Counted from the first letter of the stretch, positions 8,160-15,258 are shown. The stretch: DNA of 20,000 nt from Chara braunii (GCA_003427395.1 BFEA01000399.1:978605-998604); one strand, 5' to 3'. Program-made: numbers and translations. The notes: generated from the letters alone by a model not told the origin.

Positions 8160-8261
8160 ACCTTCTTCACCCGAATACAACGGTCATTATTGATGTATCT
8201 AGACTGGAAGTTACCGAAATACAGCTGTAATGACCGTACATAGTATTAGGGGGAAGAAGGT
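8160..8261. repeat. 102-bp hairpin element, GGTCATTA-type
   Basis: ACCTTCTTCACCC..CGAATAC at the left is mirrored by GTATTAGGGGGAAGAAGGT at the right. The inner GGTCATTAT (8182-8190) is mirrored by TAATGACC (8228-8235), and TACAGC-type bases border the centre. A related hairpin lies at 9070-9157. No clear TSD was seen. It is possibly a small MITE. Confidence 0.55.
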
Positions 8262-8287
8262 GGAGAACTCAGGAACTGGAGAGTGTA

Positions 8288-8453
8288 GGGCCTCGCCACA
8301 CCACTGTCGACACGAAAAAAGCACTAGTGCATCTTCCCCAAAAAACGGTCAGATGCATCTGTTGCTATTTGCAGGAACGGATGCATCTTGCCACTTTCTG
8401 TGGGAACATGCATTTGAACGTTCTTGGTTTCTACAGTGGTGTAGTGAGGCCCC
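8288..8453. mobile_element. 166-bp MITE with GTA TSD, nested in the 950-bp element
   Basis: The left end GGGCCTCGCCACACCACTGT and the complement of the right end, GGGGCCTCACTACACCACTG, form TIRs of about 20 bp. GTA at 8285-8287 and 8454-8456 is an exact 3-bp duplication. The interior repeats GATGCATCT-like phrases and has no coding capacity. Confidence 0.75.
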
Positions 8454-8509
8454 GTACAGTGGACAGGAAGTGGGAGCTCGGACACAGTTTTTGCTAGCTC
8501 TGACTACTG

Positions 8510-8515
8510 GCCACG

Positions 8516-8551
<36 letters not shown>

Positions 8552-8557
8552 CACGCA
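8510..8557. mobile_element. 32-base poly(T) insertion with 8-bp TSD
   Basis: A T32 run (8518-8549) is bounded on both sides by GCCACGCA (8510-8517 and 8550-8557). Read on the minus strand this is target duplication, pure poly(A), target duplication. That is the footprint of target-primed reverse transcription that copied nothing but the tail. Confidence 0.75.
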
Positions 8558-9069
8558 CTTTCCAAAATATTGCACAGCCATGTTGGCCGGAGACGTTTCT
8601 AATACCGACTGGGAGGATCCAGCTGACTATCTCAGTTGGTTGGCACCAAGAGTGCTACAGGCGGCCATGATTGCGTGTGGTGTGTGGGAGAGTGTTGGCT
8701 TCAGACACTACTGTTACTCGATGGGGGTGGGGGAAGATGAAAAGGGAGGCACAGCTACGGGAAAATGCTCCGTCCTTGTGTTAGCCGGGTGTTAGCCGGG
8801 CCCCCACCGGCGGCCCCAACCTATTAAGCTGCCTTCTCCTCATCGGGGGACAGCCATATATTTTTCTATAATAGTAATAAATTTGCACAGCCGACAGTAG
8901 TGGAGCAAGGCCCAGAAAGTATGATCAAGAGCAAGGTCCCACTAGCAAGGAGGATGGGATACAACGCCTGAATCTGTACGAGTTCGTGGAGAGGTGCAGA
9001 AAATTGCGATTCATCTGCTTTTCTGCATCTCTGCACAAAACGCGTCCAGGTTCAGGCTCTACCGTCTTC

Positions 9070-9157
9070 ACCCGAATAGAACGCCCGGTCATTATCGCTG
9101 TACCTGGACTGAAAAATGCCCCAAATACAGCTATAATGACCGGCGTTACATTCGGGT
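9070..9157. repeat. 88-bp hairpin element, GGTCATTA-type
   Basis: ACCCGAATAGAACGCC at the left is mirrored by GGCGTTACATTCGGGT at the right, and GGTCATTATCGCTGTA by TACAGCTATAATGACC, leaving a loop of about 23 bases. It is homologous to 8160-8261. It may sit inside another inverted pair, GCAAGGTCCCACTAGC (8931) and its complement near 9175-9190. 9190-9460 is purine-rich with no supported gene. Confidence 0.6.
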
Positions 9158-9461
9158 CTTGTCCGATCCTCTCTGTTAGCGGGACCTTGCCCCAGGAGAG
9201 GACAAAGCCAACATGCAGACAAAGACAAGAAAGAGCAAGGGCTGACAGAGTGCCAGCACCAGGCGAGAGCATGAAAACAAAAGAAGAAGGAGATCACAAA
9301 ATGACAGAAAAAGCCAGCTCCAAGCCAAGACGCGGAACTCGAAAAAAAAGAAAGTGTCCCCGCCCAGATGTTTCTCTCTTTTTCTAAAGAACACCAACTT
9401 TTTTGTTCTCTTCGCCCCTCGTTGTCCCAAACTGTACAGTCTCGTGCTTTATGAACTTATA

Positions 9462-9832
9462 GAGGCTCGCCACACAGGCTGTCGAGGTGTCAGAAAAAAA
9501 TTGAAACTCGGTGGTCAACAGTTTGCCCCCCCTTCGCCACACAGGCTGTCGAGGGGCAAGGTTTTTGGTCATGGCCAGGCGGACCGGTTTCACGGAAGTT
9601 GACGGAACAGTCCATGACAACGCAAATTCGAATGCAATTTTTGAAAGGTCGGCGGGGCACTGTCGAATTTCCGTCACCTGCAGGCGGGAGGAAACGGTTG
9701 CTGGAGGGCGGATGTCGAAAGTACCAGTCTGACACCTGTCGAAAGTTTTTTGAGCCGCAATTCTTTGAAAATCTGTGTGGCGATGCAAAATTGTCGAAAA
9801 CCGGGTTTTCAACAGCCTGTGTGGCGAGCCTC
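9462..9832. mobile_element. 371-bp TIR element with ATA TSD and subterminal repeats
   Basis: GAGGCTCGCCACACAGGCTG at the left is mirrored exactly at the right end, with ATA at 9459-9461 and 9833-9835 as the TSD. The 11-mer TCGCCACACAG occurs at 9467 and 9534, and in the opposite orientation at 9773-9783 and 9817-9827, so each end carries it twice. TGTCGA occurs six times, all on the plus strand (9480, 9547, 9661, 9713, 9737, 9792). Such subterminal motifs are typical transposase-binding sites. The frames on both strands inside it lack any recognisable domain. Confidence 0.75.
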
Positions 9833-9880
9833 ATAGATAGATGGGCATCACCGTCCGATGCCCAAAAACACAACCACAAT

Positions 9881-10003
9881 GGGCCTCGCTCCACTACTGT
9901 TCACATGCACAAAAGACAAAAAATATGGCGGTCCATCTTTCCATGTTTTAAAGCGGAAGTTTCATTCTCATTTTGCACATTTGGAGAGTATTGGAGCAGC
10001 CCC
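9881..10003. mobile_element. 123-bp MITE with AAT TSD
   Basis: The left end GGGCCTCGCTCCACTACTG and the complement of the right end, GGGGCTGCTCCAATACTC, are the TIRs. AAT at 9878-9880 and 10004-10006 is the exact TSD. It is homologous throughout to 5915-6042 (shared 20-mer at 9961-9980), and its left end is nearly identical to that of the 950-bp element. Confidence 0.8.
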
Positions 10004-10006
10004 AAT

Positions 10007-10244
10007 CGCTGTTGAAACGAACCAAAAAGTCGCTACCAAACCCTTATCCTGCTAAGAACAACACCAATCACTGCCAAATTTATGGCCAAACTGGCTGAAG
10101 AGATACGTCGGAAGACGTCAGTAGCACATAGGACATCCACCATCTCACCAATGAAATTACCTTGCCACCAGCAAGAGGGAGGGGGTCACACCAAACAGCA
10201 GCCTGCACTTCTGCCTGACAGCACAGTGGTATTCGTGGGTTTTC

Positions 10245-10285
<41 letters not shown>

Positions 10286-10355
10286 GAGGCGGGGGGGGGG
10301 GTGTGATAAATGATTAAAAAGGTGAGTGCTTGTTTGGTGATAAATGATTCAAAAG
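10007..10355. other. unassigned stretch with T36 and G-run
   Basis: No gene is supported. A 36-base T run (10249-10284) is followed by GGAGGCGGGGGGGGGGG, probably the remains of a minus-strand retroposon tail. GTGATAAATGATT occurs near 10303 and again near 10337, a 34-bp spaced direct repeat just before the hAT-like element. Confidence 0.4.
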
Positions 10356-10650
10356 CTAGGCTACCAGAGTGGCCCGGGTCCACTTGCCCGGGCGGGCCAA
10401 AAATATATTAATAAATAAAAAAATAAAAAATAAACATTTTTTTTTTTAAATGTTATTTAAAATTTGGTAAAGAATTTCGATGTGACCCTGAGGCAAAAGT
10501 TGTTCAGTTTATTTTTCTGCATAACATAGTTTGTTTTTTTATTTTTTACTTTTTTTAGTTTTTTTTTTGGGCTGGGACATTCCCTGTTCCTTGCACAGCC
10601 GGGCCGCCCTGGAAAATAGGGTGACCCGGGCGGCCCGGCTGGTAGCCTAG
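10356..10650. mobile_element. 295-bp hAT-like MITE with 8-bp TSD
   Basis: The ends CTAGGCTACCAG..GGCCCGGGT and the complement CTAGGCTACCAGCCGGGCCG form TIRs. The flanks TTCAAAAG at 10348-10355 and 10651-10658 are an exact 8-bp TSD, the hallmark length for the hAT superfamily. The termini are GC-rich and the middle is almost pure A/T. It is far too short for a transposase, so it is non-autonomous. Confidence 0.88.
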
Positions 10651-10699
10651 TTCAAAAGTGTTTTTTCTTTTTTTAACCACCACTAGCTCCCATCCTGTT

Positions 10700-10959
10700 T
10701 TTGCCGAGCCTGATTTTCATTGTGCACCGAGTTTTGCCAAGCAGGGGCAGTTTCGTCCAAGAAGGAACAAGGAAACAAAAAAAAAACAAAAAAAAAAACA
10801 AAAACAAAGAAAAACTTCCCCAATGCCACAATAACCTCGAGATACATTCTATGAGGTACTGGTGTGACTCTCTGCCCTCAGTGAGGGCGTGTAGACAAAC
10901 ACCGGAAAAAAGAAAAAAGAAAAAAACAAAACAAAACTCCCTTATGCAGTCATTGAGGG
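10700..10959 (+). repeat. A-rich retroposon ends
   Basis: Two A-rich runs with C/G interruptions (about 10770-10816 and 10903-10937) each follow 70-90 bases of non-repetitive sequence. The segment before the second (GAGATACATTCTATGAGGTACTGG in part) resembles one near 11168 (AGATACATTCC..ACTGGTGT). They look like stacked 3' ends of short retroposons. The Lys/Asn-rich frame across them is not a gene. Confidence 0.4.
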
Positions 10960-11061
10960 CAGCAGGTGCTGCTCCCCACCAATAGATGGGGCCTCCTTGG
11001 GAGTGCTAGTGGTGTCTGCTCTTATCCGCACCCCTGGGAAAGTTTAAAAAAACCAAAAAAA
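10960..11061 (+). mobile_element. retroposon tail with decayed stem-loop
   Basis: CAGCAGGTGCTGCTCCCCAC..AATAGATGG is followed by GTGCTAGTGGTG and the loop phrase TGCTCTTATC. The right arm has decayed to CGCACCCCTGGG, so pairing is poor. An A-rich end follows (11045-11061). It is the least intact of the hairpin-bearing copies. Confidence 0.65.
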
Positions 11062-11547
11062 GCTACAGCATTCAGACAGTTACGTGCCCCCTGCCTGGCT
11101 GGCAAGGCATTACAAGGACATGAAACCAAAAACAAAAACAAAAAACAAAAGCAAACGACAACCCCACATAGTGGCCAGATACATTCCTCAAAGCACTGGT
11201 GTTACGTGCCACCCTTGCGAGGCCTTCCCCGTCGTCCCGCCCTGGATTCAAAACTCTTTGTTTTTTTTGTTTTTTTTTTCAATTTTATTTTGTCAGCCTC
11301 CAACCCTGCCCCGAGCCCCGTGTTTTCAGGAGTAGGCTACTAGATGGACTTCGTGTTTGCCTGTGAAAGGTAGTGGTGGTTTAATATCTGTGTCTGTGAT
11401 TGCGGCTTGATTTATATATTCTATAACGATCCATGCTCTGGCGCACTCTTCAGCGTGTTTGGGAATCAATAACAACTGATTGTGATCGCAACGACACGCT
11501 GAATCAATAACAAATCATTTTGATCCCAACCAGATTTTTGTTGTTAT
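11062..11547. other. A-rich tail, T-rich tract and diverged direct repeats
   Basis: An A/C run (about 11122-11157) ends another likely retroposon, and a T-rich stretch lies at 11258-11290. GAATCAATAACAA is repeated at 11463 and 11501 (38 bp apart) with similar downstream bases (TGATC.CAAC). A diverged relative (CTCTGATGCACTGTTCA..CATAACAACGAT) appears at about 11976-12016, beyond the next element. No gene is supported. Confidence 0.4.
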
Positions 11548-11931
11548 GGGATAATTTGCAAAATACCCCCATAAGTTGAGATACATGCCAAAATGCCCCT
11601 AAAAGATGTCGGTAGAGCGGAATACCCCTCTGAAAAGAAAAGAAAAAATTGTGAAATGCCCCTGGCGTCCGTTTGACCCCCATCTTTGCAATATACCCAT
11701 ACCCGGTATTGTCCAACTTTGCAAAATGCCCCAGCACTTGCCAACTTTTCCTAGGCGCCATTGCAAAAAGCCAAGGCCCAAACGGGGAGGTCCAGGTTGC
11801 AAAGTTGCACACCTGCCTGACAGGGGCACAACACAAAGATTTGGGCCCAAAAGGGCATTCTGCTCTACCCACATCTTTCAGGGGCATTCTGGCATATTCT
11901 CAACTTCTGGGGGTATTTTGCAAATTATCCC
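11548..11931. mobile_element. 384-bp MITE with ~85-bp TIRs and TAT TSD
   Basis: GGGATAATTTGCAAAATACC is mirrored at the right end, and similarity between the arms continues for about 85 bp (..GTTGAGA..ATGCC.AAATGCCCCT..AAGATGT.GGTAGAGC). TAT at 11545-11547 and 11932-11934 is a 3-bp TSD. The interior is built from variants of TTGCAAAATGCCCC in both orientations. Frames on both strands (for example 11606-11947) follow from this structure and show no domain. Confidence 0.8.
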
Positions 11932-12136
11932 TATCATTATTATTTGATAAGGGTCGTATACATTATCAGTATACTCTGATGCACTGTTCAATGCACTTGT
12001 GAAGCCATAACAACGATGTCATTGGACGATAGCAATCAGATTGTTGCATGATGTCATTCTGCGAAATCAGATCCATTCCTTCTCCGAAATCACGTTCATT
12101 GTGACTATCGTATGATGCCGGCAAGGAGGGGGTAAA

Positions 12137-12273
12137 GCTTCATACCAGTCTTCGATGTCCTTGACATTGCAGCAAAAAATGCCTTTGCAGTGTTTGTCAG
12201 GGCAAACTCACACGAGGACCTTTTCAACTTCTCTGTGGACGTCATTGCGGTCAAGTGCATCCAGGCCTGGTAG
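12137..12273 (+). pseudogene. short coding-like stretch upstream of LINE fragment 3
   Basis: An open stretch reads SFIPVFDVLDIAAKNAFAVF and goes on to a TAG near 12273. The composition (regular Val, Ile and Phe, few stops) looks protein-like. It is closed upstream by TAA, and I recognise no family. It could be part of the upstream ORF2 of the LINE fragment that follows, in another frame, or a gene remnant. The overlapping minus-strand frame (12105-12296) is the competitor. Confidence 0.2.
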
Positions 12274-12333
12274 GAAAAGCAGTCATATACATCCACGAAA
12301 AGCCCAGTGTGAGTACGCTCCCATTGTTTCTAG

Positions 12334-12810
12334 GATACGAGGCACTGTTTCTACGGTAGAGCAATTTTTTTGCAGTGCATTAAACACATCATGGTTTGCT
12401 CCTCGTCGGGCCACAAACCCACTCCGATCTTTTTTTTTTTTTTTTTTTTTAAAGGGCGGCAGTCTTGAGATATATCCAGAGGTGACCGGCCCCGGGTACT
12501 CCGATCTGGCGTTACATGGTGAAGCAAGGATACAAACAGGCACACCATCTCCACCCATCATCTCTAATTGTCCGCAACAGATGGAACCGGGACTCACCGC
12601 TGGAAGAATCGACATTGAGAGATATCCCATCGACCTCCTATGCACACATTATGCTGACCTCTCACCGGGCCCTCCAGTGGCAGATCATGCACCGTTGCCT
12701 CCCAACCCCGGACTGGATAACAACACGCTCAAACCTTGAACAAAAAGGGGTGTTGTCTCCGATATGTACGTATTGTGGGCACTCAACATCACAATGCCAA
12801 AAAAAAAAAA
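12334..12810 (+). pseudogene. LINE fragment 3: post-RT region and truncated zf-RVT, split by a retroposon
   Basis: The first part (12334-12430) reads ..CFYGRAIFLQCIKHIMVCSS and stops being readable at a T run. The second part (12498-12797) continues IWRYMVKQGYKQ.. to the zf-RVT phrase LQWQIMHRCLPTPDW and ICTYCGHSTSQC. It then meets A12 (12799-12810) before the His/Cys half of the domain. The motif is the same as in the two LINE copies, but most residues differ, so this is another LINE lineage. The 77-bp interruption shifts the frame. Fragment type and 3' truncation indicate a dead copy. Confidence 0.65.
12421..12507 (-). mobile_element. tiny retroposon (~67 bp) with 10-bp TSD
   Basis: ACTCCGATCT occurs at 12421-12430 and 12498-12507. 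Between them, on the minus strand, are 44 bases ending ..TATCTCAAGACTGCCGCC, then CTTT and an A tail of about 23 bases. The order target duplication, body, poly(A), target duplication fits insertion by a LINE machinery. A similar phrase, TATCTCAAGGCCGTTGCC, lies at 14816-14798 (minus) beside another homopolymer. Confidence 0.7.
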
Positions 12811-12817
12811 TGCCATT

Positions 12818-12892
12818 TGGGTGTAGCTCAGTCGGTAAGGCGTTCAAGCGGCGCTCAGGAGGTCATGGGTTCAACTCCCATTGCCCCCACGA
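12818..12892 (+). repeat. tRNA-like module 1
   Basis: Box A TAGCTCAGTCGGTAAGG and box B GGTTCAACTCC are close to consensus. The T-arm ATGGG/TTCAACT/CCCAT is perfect. The acceptor strands GGGTGTA and TGCCCCC pair only partly, and the anticodon arm is irregular, so it is tRNA-derived, not a tRNA gene. Confidence 0.6.
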
Positions 12893-12950
12893 TAGTGCCT
12901 GTGGCACGCTTGGCGTCTTACCTTCGAGACAGCCAGCTGATAAGCAAGTG

Positions 12951-13015
12951 CGTGGTAGCTCAGTGGGCAGAGCTCCAGTATTGCAACAGGGAAGTTGTGG
13001 GTCCGACTTTGTCAG
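12951..13015 (+). repeat. tRNA-like module 2
   Basis: The D-arm GCTC..GAGC is perfect (12960-12974), and box A TAGCTCAGTGGGCAGAGCTC differs at one base from module 3. Box B GGGTCCGACTTT is weaker. It lies about 130 bp after module 1. Confidence 0.55.
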
Positions 13016-13104
13016 GCCACAGTTTCCCCCGAGCACAATTGGTTGGTGTAGGTTGCACCCCACCTACTTGTCCAGAGCCTGGCATAGCGCCTTTACAGAC
13101 TAAT

Positions 13105-13170
13105 AACCTCAATAGCTCAGTGGGTAGAGCTCTAATATTATATCCTGGAGGTTCTGGGTATAACTCCATT
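13105..13170 (+). repeat. tRNA-like module 3
   Basis: Box A TAGCTCAGTGGGTAGAGCTC (13113-13132) with a perfect D-arm, and a box B-like GGGTATAACTCC (13157-13168). It lies about 155 bp after module 2 in the same orientation and is followed within 50 bp by the tandem array 13214-13675. Confidence 0.55.
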
Positions 13171-13213
13171 CTATGCTCATTCATCATGTCTATATCTGAT
13201 AGGTACACAAGAT

Positions 13214-13675
13214 GGTCTAGAGTTCGCTTAGAAAAGACACTGCCTGATGTTTCCCGACTCGTTTGGAGTGGCACACAGGCTAGTCTAGATTTGGCTTAGG
13301 TACTGACACTGCTTACGGTGGCTCAATGGAAACATTCGGCTCCAGACTAGCCTGGACCATATAATCCAACCATGAAATAATCCCGATAGGTACTCTGGCT
13401 GAGTTGGCATAGGTAAGACAGTGCCCAGGGTGGCTCCGAGGAAGCATTCGGTTCCGGGCTAGCCTGGAGTGGCACACAGGCTGGTCTAGAGTTGGCTTAG
13501 GTAAGACACTGCCTATGGTGGCTCCGTGGAAACATTTGGTTCCGGACTGACCCAGAGTGGCACTCATACCAACTGTAACATCATCCCAATAGGCGCCCAG
13601 ACTGGTCTACAGTTGACTTAGGTAAGACATTGCCAAGGGTGGCTTCGTGGCAACATTCGGTTCTGGACTGGCATG
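13214..13675. repeat. tandem array, five diverged units of 68-120 bp
   Basis: The anchor GGTCTAGAGTTGGCTTAGGT recurs near 13214, 13282, 13395, 13481 and 13601. It is followed each time by AAGACACTGCC, GGTGGCTCCGTGGAAACATT and CGGTTCCGGACT. Units differ in length because a segment with AACCATGAAATAATCCCGATA is present in some and absent in others. The end fades near GACTGGCATGGG. No open frame spans the units consistently. Confidence 0.75.
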
Positions 13676-14222
13676 GGATCATAACTTATGACCAATAATA
13701 ACCAACTGAGCGTGCAAGGGGGGATGGGCCGGAGGTCTTCCCTGGCAGGAATCGGCCCTGAGGTGAACTGGTGCGGATTACAAAATCGATAACCTTGCCC
13801 CCTCAGCTTGAACAATACCACAACCCCTAATACGGCAATAATAGTAGGCTATGCTGGGAACATGGCGCCCGGGTTGGGTGAGAAGGGCTGTCTCATTACC
13901 ACTCAATTTAGGCTTACTGTAGGCTGTCAGGTACGTAAGCAGCTTAGGCAATTTGGTAGCTCTACTTCCCTATTTCTGTACTTTGTAGGTGAGCCCTGTA
14001 GCTCACTGTCATCAGAATGGTATGTCTGATTGATCAAACAAACAGTGTAGTGCTGCCCTGTAACCAAGCCAGATTGGGGTGTGAGACCAGGAAGAGGCCT
14101 GATTGGTGCACAGCACAGGATCAGTTGAGATTGGTGGGCTGGAATGGATACAGGAAATTAGGGATAGGATAGTATTTGAGTGCTGAGTAGACAATCTTTC
14201 TGATTAGTCATCATCTATCTCT
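13676..14222. other. no gene seen
   Basis: Mixed composition without a persuasive frame, repeat or RNA. The short open stretches (13808-14029 plus, 14012-14194 minus) have no family signature. Confidence 0.4.
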
Positions 14223-14287
14223 TATCATCCTGAATCATCCTAAATCATCCTAAGTGATCCTCAATCATCCCAAATTATTATCAATCG
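14223..14287. repeat. 10-bp minisatellite (AATCATCCTA)n
   Basis: About six consecutive decamers: TATCATCCTG, AATCATCCTA twice, AGTGATCCTC, AATCATCCCA, then AATTATTATC. The period is close to one helical turn. Confidence 0.7.
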
Positions 14288-14317
14288 TGAATGTATTTCC
14301 ATTATAAGGGATGTTTG

Positions 14318-14395
14318 TTGGGCCCGGTTCCCAGCACGTGCTGCTCCCCACTAATAGATTGGAGCAATTAAAAAAAAAAAAAAAAAAAAAAAAAA
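14318..14395 (+). mobile_element. retroposon tail, short type, with A26
   Basis: TGGGCCCGGTTCCCAGCACGTGCTGCTCCCCACTAATAGATTGG (in part) runs directly into A26 (14370-14395), with no stem-loop between. It belongs to the short subtype (CACGTG, AATAGATTGG) also seen at 4837, 15258 (minus) and 18957. Confidence 0.7.
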
Positions 14396-14770
14396 CCGAA
14401 GACCTTGGTCAGGGTAGAACCAGTAGACACTGCCTAGCGCTGGGAGAGGTCTGCCCTGGCCTAGCGCTGGTGTCTGCAGTTGCTGTCCGGTATACCCGAG
14501 AGGGCCAAACAAGTGCCCCTGCAGATGAGGAAGCAGAGGTTACGCTAAGGAAGCAGAAAGATGAGTGTAGGTAGGGGTGAGTCCTGTGAGCACCCACAAA
14601 AAAAAAAAGAAAAAAAAAAAAGAGAAGGGCGAAGCAGAGGTGAGTCAGAATTGTTCAGTGAAGGACGATATAGCATGCATTATCTCTTCAGTGATCCGAC
14701 AAATCTACATCTGAGAAAAAACAGCATGGGCATAGAGAGTGCAGAGAAACAGCGTGATGCAGAGAGAGGG

Positions 14771-14801
<31 letters not shown>

Positions 14802-14831
14802 ACGGCCTTGAGATATCATCATGGAACTTAC
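14396..14831. other. A-rich tails and direct repeat, no gene
   Basis: GCCTAGCGCTGG is repeated at 14432 and 14459. An interrupted A run lies at 14598-14622, and an A27 run (14771-14797) abuts the phrase GGCAACGGCCTTGAGATATC. These look like stacked retroposon ends. Lys-rich frames across them are artefacts. Confidence 0.4.
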
Positions 14832-15135
14832 AGGCCTTATGGTGGTGGTGACTGTGTTGCTGGTGCTGTGGAGGGACATCATCTGTTTTGGAGGATGTGG
14901 TGTTTCGCATGAGCAGTTTCTCGTCATCCTGTTGAGCTAGAGCCTTCACGTCGAGGAAGGGGAACAGGCACTGCTTGCAGCCAAGCGGATTTTGGTAGAT
15001 GGATGGGTTAGGAATGGGCAGGGGAATGAACAGTCCCGCTGGTTCCCCCCCGTGGTACTTTCGTGTCTCCAAACCAGGGATGTGGGAGGGTACAGTAGGA
15101 AGGGAGAAGGTTGGTATTAGCGCGTTTTCACCAAC
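14832..15135 (-). CDS. possible exon of an unidentified gene
   Basis: On the minus strand, a ..GACTAGCAG acceptor precedes 15135 and a GTAAGT donor follows 14832, enclosing 304 bp open in one frame. The product begins VGENALIPTFSLPTVPSHIP. It then has a Pro/Ile-rich stretch (LFIPLPIPNPSIYQNP), a C-x2-C pair (GCKQCLFPFLDVKAL) and a Gln/His-rich end (QHQQHSHHHHKA). The composition and unbiased codons look like protein, and the frame continues past the donor only into a poly-Phe artefact. The acceptor lies inside a 46-bp block repeated at 6441-6488, so the exon could belong to a transposon. No family is recognised and no neighbouring exon is evident. Confidence 0.33.
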
Positions 15136-15179
15136 CTGCTAGTCAATCCTCTGAATTCAGAGTAATCAATGCTGGCAGG
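15134..15179 (-). repeat. 46-bp block shared with 6441-6488
   Basis: On the minus strand both copies read CCTGCCAGCATTGATTACTC, then TG.AT.CAGAGGATTGACT and GCAGGTT. Similarity ends at the CAGGTT boundary. The copy at 6441-6488 starts a poly(A)-ended segment. Confidence 0.65.
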
Positions 15180-15197
15180 ATCTTCTCAGCTTCTTCC

Positions 15198-15258
15198 TTT
15201 TTCTTTTTTTTTCTTTTTTTTAAGCTCCAATCTATTCGTGGGGAGCAGCACGTGCTGC
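15198..15258 (-). mobile_element. retroposon tail, short type, minus strand
   Basis: GCAGCACGTGCTGCTCCCCA..CGAATAGATTGGAGC runs (minus) into an A-rich tail (15221-15198). Upstream (15262-15290) is a small GGATCC..GGATCC hairpin. Confidence 0.7.

Larger units (their letters stand above)
7964..8913. mobile_element. 950-bp TIR element with 3-bp TSD (AGA), carrying nested insertions
   Basis: The left end GGGACTCGCTCCACTACTGT and the complement of the right end, GGGCCTTGCTCCACTACTGT, match at 18 of 20 positions. AGA at 7961-7963 and 8914-8916 is an exact 3-bp TSD. The ends match the MITEs at 9881-10003 and 8288-8453 (GGGCCTCGC..CCAC..ACTGT), so it is a larger member of that family. GG-ending TIRs plus 3-bp TSDs recall PIF/Harbinger, but the triplets are not the TWA typical of that superfamily and no transposase frame was found. 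Inside lie a small hairpin (8160-8261), a family MITE (8288-8453) and a 32-base T insertion (8518-8549). Confidence 0.7.

Noticed and set aside
9176-9430. Hydrophobic Leu-rich minus frame resembling a membrane protein
   Set aside because: Complement of a purine-rich tract; no start context, no domain, and overlapping frames on the other strand look no worse.
11606-12002. Frames with repeated Cys-Lys phrases (..ILQII..)
   Set aside because: They are translations of a TIR element and its iterated TTGCAAAATGCCCC words.
12818-13170. Functional tRNA genes
   Set aside because: Acceptor stems and anticodon arms do not form clean cloverleaves despite good A and B boxes, so they are called tRNA-derived repeats.
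13214-13675. CRISPR-like array
   Set aside because: Units are long (68-120 bp), diverged along their whole length and lack short exact repeats with unique spacers; the setting is eukaryotic.
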